A stretch of DNA of 12,320 nucleotides from Opitutaceae bacterium (GTDB lineage Bacteria > Verrucomicrobiota > Verrucomicrobiia > Opitutales > Opitutaceae): positions 1 through 12,320 of the forward strand of contig JAIRTK010000013.1 of the NCBI GenBank assembly GCA_031254955.1. Direction: 5' to 3'. Positions within the stretch are counted from its first letter, which is position 1; each line of letters starts with the position of its first letter. Both the position numbers and the translations under genes were made by a program. Of this stretch, positions 6,490 to 12,320 are shown in pieces. Under the pieces are notes generated by a model. The model had not been told where the DNA came from. It saw only the letters and a list, made by a program, of their open reading frames with translations, and made no database searches.

Positions 6490-9400
6490 TCATCCCTGGC
6501 CGTTCAAATACTCCACCTCCGTCCGCAGCGTGTCCGGGTTTTTGCAGACGTGAAACGCCCAGCGACCCAGGCGCCCCCAGTTGTTCACGGCGCTCACCCA
6601 ACGCTTCGCGGCTTGGTGTTTCGCCTTCTCCTCCTCGCCCTCGTAACCCTTCACCTCCAGCAACAGGTTCACGCCGCTTGCCAGCCGCGCCACGAAGTCC
6701 GGCAAAAATTTGTGCGACACGCCGAGAAACTCATACGGCACCTCCAACCCGAGATGATCGTTGCGCGCGTAAAACATCACCGCGTCGCTCGCCTCCAACT
6801 GAAACGCCACCGAGCGCTCCCACGTGTCGGTGTCGAGCACCACGGCGTCGATGTGGCTTTTCAGCGTCGGGTGGCACGGGCGTTTCGTCGTGAAACTCAC
6901 GTCCGCCGTTGTGCCGCTTGGGTGGAAGCGGTTGATGACCGGCAGCAGCGGCGGCTCGCCGCCCGACTCGTCCGGCTCGATGGCGTCCGCCAGCAGGCCC
7001 ACGAGTTTTTGCGTGTAGGTTTCCAGCGCCAGTTCGCGCCGGTCGCAGCCATTCCAGCGCACGCGCCGCTCCGCGTAATTTTCCACAATCGCCAGCACCT
7101 GCGGAAACAACTGGTGCCGCGCGTGGTTTTTGAGTTTCGCCTCCGCGCCGCCCTGCGAGTCCGTCAGCCGCGAGACCAGCCGCCGCGTGATTTCAAACAG
7201 CACCGTTTGAAAATGCTGCTGCCGGTAAAATTCCTCGCGCGTCTGGCGCACCGTCTCGAACGCGCCGCTCATCAACGCGCCCTCCTTGATGCCGACCTGC
7301 GGCTGCACAAACACCTGCGTCGGCACGGTGGTCGGCTTGATTTCCAGCGCCTCCACTTTCGCGACATCGCAGCGGATTTTGTGCTGGCGCAGTTCGAGCA
7401 CATAGCCGTCCACGTTCGGGAAACGCAGTTCAAACGCCGCCCGCTCCGGCAGCGCGGAAATGCGCGTGACGGGCGTATCGTCTGGCGGCGCCGCCTTCGT
7501 TTCGCGCCCCTTGAAGGGGATCAGCGAGAACGGAATCCCGTAAACGTCCACATATTCCGGGCGCAAACGCTCTTCGCCAGCGGCGTTTTGCTCGACGTCA
7601 TAACTGATGCGCCGCAGCCCGCGCCCGACGACTTGCTCGCACAGCAACTGGCTGCCGAACGCCCGCAGCCCGAGGATTTGCGTGACGTTGCTGGCGTCCC
7701 AGCCCTCGGTGAGCATTTGCACGGAGACGACGCAGCGCACGTGCTCGCCGGCGGTGCCGGGCTTGCCGACGCTGGCGATGAGTTCGCGCAACCGCTCCGC
7801 CTCCTTCAACCTGCCGCCTCCCGCCCCGCCCGCGTCCGCCTCGGCGAGCAGTTTGCTGTCAATGCGCAGCGTCACCGTTTTCTCCGGCGAGTTCGCCAGT
7901 TCGCGGAAGGGCACTCCCGCCGCGCTGAAACGCCGCTCCTTGCGCGTCGTGGTTTTGCCGTCGTCGTCGGTCCCCTCGATTTCCTCGACGCGCTCTCCGG
8001 AGATGTGCTCGAAAACCACCTGCGCCAAATCCGTGTTGTCGCAGACGACGATGAGCACCGGCGGGATGAAGTTCTGCCCCGGCCTCGCCGCGCCGTGCTG
8101 CTCGAAACGCTGCTTCCACTGCGAGGCGAGCGTGTTGAACGCCGCCTGCGCCTCGCGCCACGCCGGCTCCGGCTTCGGCTTGCCGCGGTCAAAATTCGCG
8201 TCGCCGAGCGCCTTCAGCCGCCGGCGGATGTCCTCCCAGAGTTTGAAAAACTGCGGGTCTGGCCGCCCGGTGGTGTCGGCCACGGGGATGCGCGGAATTT
8301 TCGTGATGCCGCTCTCAATCGCGTCCACCAGCCCGAAGTCGCTCACGAGCCACGGAAACGGCGAACCCTCCACGTGCCCGCTGCCCGCGAGGTAGAACGG
8401 CGTCGCCGACAAGTCCACGCAGCACCTCACGCCGACGGACGCCTTGAGTTTGTCCAGCCCCTCGACCCACACCGTCGCCTCCGCGTTGTCCTCCTCGCTC
8501 GCCTCGCCGAACGCGGCCTCCGCGCCCTTCTTTTTCTTCAACGCCCGCACCGCCTTTTCCGGCGGCGCGGGACGGTAGGCGTGGTGCGCCTCGTCGTTCA
8601 GCACGAGCAATTCGCCGCGCCCGTAAAGTTCGCGCAGCACGCGCCGCGCGAAGGCGTCCGGCCCCTCCGCGCCCTTGTTGATGACCGCGTAATTTTTCCC
8701 GCCCTCCGCGTGCTCGCTCTCCGGCGCGAAGGCGTGCCAGTTCGTGACGAGCACGCGCCCCGCCTGCAAGTGCCCGCGCAGCGCCGGCGGCACGATGTCG
8801 AATTGCGCGAAATAACTTTTCTCCGGGTCGCCGTCCGTCCGCAGCACTTGCAGCCGCTCCTTCACGGTCAGGTTCGGGCAGCACACCAGCGCCGCCGAGG
8901 GAAACCGCGTGTCGCCCGGCACCGCGCCGCGATTGCAAAACGCCCACGCGAGCAGCATCGCCATCACGACCGTTTTTCCGCTGCCGGTCGCCATCTTGCA
9001 GCCGAGGCGCGTCAAGTCGCCGTCGCGCAGCATCGGGAAAAACGCGTCGCTCATGCCCGCCGCCAGCGGCGGCTTGTCACCGGCGATGAGCGCGGCGAAA
9101 TCCTCCGCCGACACCTCCGGCTTCCAGCGCGTCCGCCGCCCCGACGCCAGGATTTCGTTGAGATAAACCACCGTCTCCACCGCCTCCAACTGGCAGAAGA
9201 AAAACCGCCGCGCCCCGCGCTCCTTTCGCGCGTCGTCGCGCCAGTGCTCGAACAGCCGTCGCGTTGTTTTTGTCGCGTTCTCATAACCGCTCTCGCGCCA
9301 GCGTTTCACGTCCTTGCGCAGCGCGTTCACGAGCGCCAGCGGCTCGCTGCCGTAATCGCTTGCGATGCCTTCCAGCGACTCCTGCCCGGTCGTCACGCGC

Positions 9401-9582
9401 TGCGTCGTCCAGAAATACGCGGCGCCGCGCCGCCCGTCCATTTTGTTGGCGTGCCCGGTCTTGTCGTAGGCCCAAAACTGTTTCGGCTCCTCGAACGGGC
9501 TGTTGATGATCGGCTCCTCCACCGGCGCCTGAATCGGCAACTCGGCCTCGGGGGAAATGGATGTGGTGCGTGCGCGGGCCAT
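6490..9582 (-). CDS. Type III-like restriction endonuclease subunit (DEAD/DEAH helicase plus PD-(D/E)XK nuclease)
   Basis: This is the restriction subunit of an R-M system: an ATP-driven translocase that cuts unmodified DNA. Start ATG 9582 gives 1030 aa; it lies one base after the toxin stop (TAACATG) with GAGAAAG upstream. An in-frame TTG at 9600 would add six residues. Numbering from that TTG: Walker A ATGSGKT (204-210), DEAH (336-339), SAT (398-400), TEGWDASNV (631-639) and QVVGRGLRR (656-664) make a complete SF2 helicase set. Near the C-terminus L966-PDF (967-969) and LLLEVKG (E982, K984) form a PD-(D/E)XK-type nuclease site. The opening INSPFEEPKQFW resembles, from memory, the BPTD_3080-type restriction family. 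It is the last gene of the operon with the methyltransferase and antitoxin-toxin pair. It could be a close relative of Res rather than classical type III; sequence specificity cannot be read. Confidence 0.88.
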   Translation of the reverse strand: MARARTTSISPEAELPIQAPVEEPIINSPFEEPKQFWAYDKTGHANKMDGRRGAAYFWTTQRVTTGQESLEGIASDYGSEPLALVNALRKDVKRWRESGYENATKTTRRLFEHWRDDARKERGARRFFFCQLEAVETVVYLNEILASGRRTRWKPEVSAEDFAALIAGDKPPLAAGMSDAFFPMLRDGDLTRLGCKMATGSGKTVVMAMLLAWAFCNRGAVPGDTRFPSAALVCCPNLTVKERLQVLRTDGDPEKSYFAQFDIVPPALRGHLQAGRVLVTNWHAFAPESEHAEGGKNYAVINKGAEGPDAFARRVLRELYGRGELLVLNDEAHHAYRPAPPEKAVRALKKKKGAEAAFGEASEEDNAEATVWVEGLDKLKASVGVRCCVDLSATPFYLAGSGHVEGSPFPWLVSDFGLVDAIESGITKIPRIPVADTTGRPDPQFFKLWEDIRRRLKALGDANFDRGKPKPEPAWREAQAAFNTLASQWKQRFEQHGAARPGQNFIPPVLIVVCDNTDLAQVVFEHISGERVEEIEGTDDDGKTTTRKERRFSAAGVPFRELANSPEKTVTLRIDSKLLAEADAGGAGGGRLKEAERLRELIASVGKPGTAGEHVRCVVSVQMLTEGWDASNVTQILGLRAFGSQLLCEQVVGRGLRRISYDVEQNAAGEERLRPEYVDVYGIPFSLIPFKGRETKAAPPDDTPVTRISALPERAAFELRFPNVDGYVLELRQHKIRCDVAKVEALEIKPTTVPTQVFVQPQVGIKEGALMSGAFETVRQTREEFYRQQHFQTVLFEITRRLVSRLTDSQGGAEAKLKNHARHQLFPQVLAIVENYAERRVRWNGCDRRELALETYTQKLVGLLADAIEPDESGGEPPLLPVINRFHPSGTTADVSFTTKRPCHPTLKSHIDAVVLDTDTWERSVAFQLEASDAVMFYARNDHLGLEVPYEFLGVSHKFLPDFVARLASGVNLLLEVKGYEGEEEKAKHQAAKRWVSAVNNWGRLGRWAFHVCKNPDTLRTEVEYLNGQG

Positions 9583-9583
9583 G

Positions 9584-10018
9584 TTAGTTTGCTTTCTCAA
9601 AAATTTCCCGGAATGTCTCCGGCGTCAGGATGGGGCAGTCCTTGAAACCGGAAACCGCGAGCAGGTCGGCGTCGCCCGTCACCAGATAATCCGCCTTCCC
9701 CGCCCGCGCCAGCGCGAGGAACTTCACGTCGTCCGCGTCGCGACACTCGGGCAGTTTCGCCATTTTTTTCGGCACGTCGGTCGTTTCGGCATGGGGCAAA
9801 TAGGCGCCGAGAACCGCCTGTCGCTCCCACTCGTCCAAGCCAAATTTCGGATACGCCAGCACGCGCAGCAACTCCGTCACGCTCTCCCGCGATGCCAGCG
9901 GCGCGAGCCGCCCGTTTTGCCACGCCCCGACCAGCCAACTCACGCGCCCCGAGCGAAACAGCAGCGCGGACAGCACGACGTTCGTGTCAAGCACGACGCG
10001 CGGCGGCGTTTTTTTCAT
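9584..10018 (-). CDS. PIN-domain toxin of a type II toxin-antitoxin system (PIN family ribonuclease)
   Basis: This is a PIN-fold metal-dependent ribonuclease, probably cleaving RNA when free of its antitoxin. The 144-aa product (from ATG 10018) starts RVVLDTNVVLSALL with D11. It then shows E49, the acidic cluster RDADDVKFLALA (D94, D96, D97) and TGDADLL (D116, D118), the expected PIN acidic residues, in the layout of the 'putative toxin component, PIN family' group. ATG 10018 overlaps the antitoxin stop as ATGA, a usual toxin-antitoxin coupling. An earlier in-frame ATG at 10039 would add seven residues and overlap the antitoxin by 25 nt; I consider it less likely. Its TAA is one base from the restriction gene ATG. 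Toxicity and target are inferred from family and context. Confidence 0.88.
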   Translation of the reverse strand: MKKTPPRVVLDTNVVLSALLFRSGRVSWLVGAWQNGRLAPLASRESVTELLRVLAYPKFGLDEWERQAVLGAYLPHAETTDVPKKMAKLPECRDADDVKFLALARAGKADYLVTGDADLLAVSGFKDCPILTPETFREIFEKAN

Positions 10019-10242
10019 GCCTGCTTTTTTCGCGCCCATGACACGGCCTCCTTCACGTCGTCCTCGGTGATGCCGAGCGCCTCCAGTTTCCCGCGCACCG
10101 CGCCAAGCGGCACAGGGTTGAGTGGCTCCAGGATAATCCGTCCGTTTTCCTCCCCGACATTGAAAAGCCGGACGCCCGCGAAACGTCCCGCGATGGCCTT
10201 GGGAAGCGTGAGTTGGTTTTTGCTGGTGAGTGTTGCGATCAT
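10015..10242 (-). CDS. AbrB/MazE-like antitoxin (SpoVT-AbrB domain)
   Basis: This is a small DNA-binding antitoxin, expected to bind the PIN toxin through its C-terminus and to repress its own promoter through the swapped-hairpin AbrB domain. The 75 aa contain the domain at the N-terminus: MIATLTSKNQLTLPKAI (1-17), then RLFNVGEENGRIILEPL (about 25-41). The remainder is charged and predicted helical (KLEALGITEDDVKEAVSWARKKQ), suited to toxin binding. A good Shine-Dalgarno, AAAGGA, stands 6 nt before ATG 10242. The stop overlaps the toxin start (ATGA). It follows the methyltransferase gene by 52 bp of purine-rich (sense strand) sequence, so it may be co-transcribed with it or have its own promoter there; no promoter is clear. 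Confidence 0.88.
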   Translation of the reverse strand: MIATLTSKNQLTLPKAIAGRFAGVRLFNVGEENGRIILEPLNPVPLGAVRGKLEALGITEDDVKEAVSWARKKQA

Positions 10243-10294
10243 AATGATTCCTTTCTTCCTTACTTCATTACTTTCTTTCGACGCGTCTGTTTTG

Positions 10295-12320
10295 TCAATT
10301 CTCCTCTCCTTTCGAGTAATCCGTGTCGAGCGAATGCACGCGCATCACCTCGTTGCCGCGCGGGTCAATCACCTTCACCGCCACGCGCCCGCGCGGGCCG
10401 GGCTTGAACGGCAGGCTCTCCGTCCCCGACAGCGCCGCGAACGCCCCCGGCTCCAGCCCCGTCTTCAACGCCCGCGCGATTTTGTCCCACGCCGTCTTGT
10501 CCGGGAAAAACGCCTGGCACACGCAGAACACTTTCCCGTCGTAATCGGTGTCCACGAACCACGCCGCCACCCTGTCCGCGCCCGTCGCGTCCAGCGCGTT
10601 CGTCACGGGGTTGTAGAGGTCAACGCCTTCCATGCGGACGATGTATTCCGGTAGGGCGGTTTCGCCGAAACCGCCGCCCCCGTCCGTGGCGTTTTGCGGA
10701 CGGCTCGGCGAGCCGTCCCCACCTTGGGCAACCTGCCGCACGCTGGTGCGCGGCTGGCCGAACACCGTGAAGATTTGCTCCACCTTGTTCGTCTTCTTGA
10801 GCAAGTCCTCCATGCCCACGTCGGGGCGGATTTGCGCCATGTGGATGCGCATCTTCGCGCCCTTGCGCTCGTTTTCCGCCGCGATGGTTTCCTGCGCCTG
10901 CGCGTCGAAGGAAAACCCGGCGAAGATCAAATCGTCGTAGCCGCGACGGAAGGCGTCGCGCAGCGCGTTTTCCACCTGATAACTCGTCACGCTCCCGAAC
11001 TCCGGCCCGATGACCACCGCCGCGCGGCGCGGTTCGCCTCCGTCCGCCGCAATCTCCCCCTCGCCGTGCAGAAAACAGCCGTCCACCGCGTCGAGCCGCG
11101 CGAATGCCGCGTGCTTGTTGCCCAGAAACGTCACGCCGTCGTGACGCAGCCAGCCGAGCATCCGCTCGATGTGCGAGGCCGCGTTGGCCGAATCGCGCTC
11201 CGGCGTCTCGGTCGCCTCAAAGGTCTCCGGCAACTGGTCCGGCGCACCGTCAATCGGTGTTTCCTCATTGTCGCCCGCGCCGCCTTTCAGCGACGTTTCC
11301 GGCGGCCTCATGCTTTCCACCGTGAACGGCCCGCTTACGCGCGCGACGCCACGCAACGCCTCCGGCTGGTCAACCAGTTCCTCTTGCTCGGCGTTGGCGG
11401 CGATGGCGGCGTTCACCTCGTCCATCTTCGCCCGCCACGCGGCGCGGTAGGCGGCAAGCGCGTCGCGCAACTCCGCCGGCCAGTCCGGGTCGCTGTCAAA
11501 CGGCGCCTGCCACGGCTGCCATTCTTTTTCACGCGAAGCCGCGAAAGCGCGGAGTTCGGCGACTTGTTTGGCCGAGAGCGTTTTCGCCGTTGCCGCTGCT
11601 TGGAACAAGTTGCCGTCCGTCCCCGGCAGAATCCACCGCCGCTTGTCCGCCTCGGTGACGGACGACCATTTTTCGGCGGCAACTTTCGCGAGGAGTTTGG
11701 CAACGAGTTTTGCAGGTAGGGCGGTCTCGCCGAGACCGCCGTTCCCGTGATTGCCACCATTGCCCTCTCGCGGCGGTTTCGGCGAAACCGCCCTACCAAG
11801 CGCCGCGTTCAACGCCGCCAGTTTTTCCGCGAGGATTGGCTCGTGTTTGGCGAAGATGGCATCGAGCGCCTTGTTTTGGGCGATGCTTTTCAGGGTGATG
11901 TGCGGCACCGTCTTGTAATAAAAACCGAACGCCGGATTTTGCGGTGCGTTCGGGTCGGCGCCGGCGGACGGGTCGCGGGTCTTGTAGGTGTCGAAGCACG
12001 CCGTCAGCAGCCGCTGCCGCGCAATCGCGATGGCGACGCGGGAAGTATCAATCGTAATCCACCGCCGCCCCCATTGCTCCGCAACATAGGCGGTGGTGCC
12101 GCTCCCGCACGTCGGGTCCAAAACAAGGTCGCCGGGCGAGGTCGTCATTAACAGGCAACGTTGGATGACTTTCGGAACAGTTTGGACAACATACATCCTG
12201 AAGTCACCACCTCCTGTAGCCGCATCTGTCCATGTGCTCGTAAGTTCCATGAATGGGTAATCAGAAAAACGTCGCAAAAATGAAATCGAATTTCCTCCAG
12301 CAATGATTCGATTCGCCTGA
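10295..12320 (-). CDS. Site-specific DNA methyltransferase (Mod-like, beta class; 5' end cut by window edge) with two in-frame REP pairs
   Basis: This is the modification partner of the downstream restriction gene, an amino-methyltransferase (N6-adenine or N4-cytosine) using SAM. The frame is open to the window edge. The codons before the TTG at 12277 read RIIAGGNSISF, family-like, so the start and the DPPY catalytic motif lie beyond base 12320. Numbering from that TTG: YVVQTVPKVIQRCLL (29-43), the SAM motif LDPTCGSGTTAYVAEQW (53-69) and WITIDTSRVAIA (73-84) close the catalytic domain. Circular order (DPPY first, FGG-like motif later) fits the beta class. The long C-terminal part has GPFTVESMRPPET and an FLGNKHAAFARLD region typical of R-M-linked methyltransferases. 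Residues 161-188 and 519-543 are encoded by palindromic REP pairs and should not align to homologues. Stop TGA at 10295. Confidence 0.88.
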   Translation of the reverse strand, partial: QANRIIAGGNSISFLRRFSDYPFMELTSTWTDAATGGGDFRMYVVQTVPKVIQRCLLMTTSPGDLVLDPTCGSGTTAYVAEQWGRRWITIDTSRVAIAIARQRLLTACFDTYKTRDPSAGADPNAPQNPAFGFYYKTVPHITLKSIAQNKALDAIFAKHEPILAEKLAALNAALGRAVSPKPPREGNGGNHGNGGLGETALPAKLVAKLLAKVAAEKWSSVTEADKRRWILPGTDGNLFQAAATAKTLSAKQVAELRAFAASREKEWQPWQAPFDSDPDWPAELRDALAAYRAAWRAKMDEVNAAIAANAEQEELVDQPEALRGVARVSGPFTVESMRPPETSLKGGAGDNEETPIDGAPDQLPETFEATETPERDSANAASHIERMLGWLRHDGVTFLGNKHAAFARLDAVDGCFLHGEGEIAADGGEPRRAAVVIGPEFGSVTSYQVENALRDAFRRGYDDLIFAGFSFDAQAQETIAAENERKGAKMRIHMAQIRPDVGMEDLLKKTNKVEQIFTVFGQPRTSVRQVAQGGDGSPSRPQNATDGGGGFGETALPEYIVRMEGVDLYNPVTNALDATGADRVAAWFVDTDYDGKVFCVCQAFFPDKTAWDKIARALKTGLEPGAFAALSGTESLPFKPGPRGRVAVKVIDPRGNEVMRVHSLDTDYSKGEEN
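10650..10723. repeat. BIME-like REP pair 1 inside the methyltransferase gene
   Basis: Two 21-nt palindromes, each 10-1-10, face each other. The first is GGCGGTTTCG-C-CGAAACCGCC at 10655-10675, directly preceded by GTAG (10651-10654). The second, at 10698-10718, has stem GGACGGCTCG and on the - strand is directly preceded by GTGG (10722-10719). The spacer is 22 bp. From tetranucleotide to tetranucleotide the unit is 72 bp, a multiple of three. It is translated on the - strand as a Gly-rich stretch ending GFGETALP (residues 519-543). Confidence 0.85.
11715..11797. repeat. BIME-like REP pair 2 inside the methyltransferase gene
   Basis: Palindrome GGCGGTCTCG-C-CGAGACCGCC at 11720-11740 is preceded by GTAG (11716-11719). 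Palindrome GGCGGTTTCG-G-CGAAACCGCC at 11772-11792 is preceded by GTAG on the - strand (11796-11793). The outer 7 bp, GGTAGGG and CCCTACC, are perfect inverted ends; the spacer is 31 bp. The unit from GTAG to CTAC is 81 bp, a multiple of three. It is translated on the - strand from GRAVSPKPP to GLGETALP (residues 161-188). Confidence 0.87.

Noticed and set aside
6550..9645. Very long open frame on the + strand (1031 codons) opposite the restriction gene
   Set aside because: The - strand product carries complete helicase and nuclease motifs, while the + strand product is Arg/His/Leu-rich with no motif. It is a GC-driven antisense shadow.
10295..12277. TTG 12277 as the real start of the DNA methyltransferase
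   Set aside because: The frame is open to the window edge with family-like residues, and the catalytic DPPY motif would otherwise be missing.

Overview
The window is a GC-rich piece of bacterial chromosome, almost fully coding, with eight genes plus dense small repeats. No ribosomal or tRNA gene is present, so taxonomy is inference. High GC, an uppS-cdsA-dxr cluster and many small intergenic repeats would suit a Verrucomicrobia/Opitutaceae-type Gram-negative bacterium, but I hold this loosely.

Layout. (1) 1-984 (+): RlmI-like 23S rRNA cytosine methyltransferase, cut by the left edge. (2) 4184-1084 (-): uppS, cdsA, dxr, a housekeeping cluster for the isoprenoid precursor step, the undecaprenyl carrier lipid and CDP-diacylglycerol. 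It converges on the methyltransferase gene. Its gene junctions are full of repeats: an AT-rich inverted repeat between cdsA and uppS, a GAGAAC-based long hairpin between dxr and cdsA, and a second copy of that hairpin upstream of uppS. (3) 4483-6426 (+): YgiQ/UPF0313 radical SAM protein, divergent from uppS. (4) 12320-6490 (-): a restriction-modification operon in the order DNA methyltransferase (cut by the right edge), AbrB/MazE-like antitoxin, PIN-domain toxin, and a large helicase-nuclease restriction subunit. The toxin-antitoxin pair sits between the modification and restriction genes. It is joined by an ATGA overlap inside the pair and by a TAACATG junction to the restriction gene, so the last three genes look translationally linked.

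Main unusual observation. Three REP-pair (BIME-like) palindromic elements lie inside open reading frames, one in ygiQ (5146-5282) and two in the methyltransferase gene (10650-10723 and 11715-11797). Each is two roughly 20-nt near-perfect palindromes in inverted orientation. In the methyltransferase gene each palindrome is directly preceded on its 5' side by GTAG or GTGG, the known hallmark of REPs mobilised by RAYT/TnpA_REP transposases; the ygiQ pair has GCAG instead. All three are read through in frame and add about 25-46 residues to the proteins. REPs are normally extragenic, so a REP family that inserts in frame into genes, as Rickettsia palindromic elements do, deserves follow-up. No RAYT gene is present in this window.
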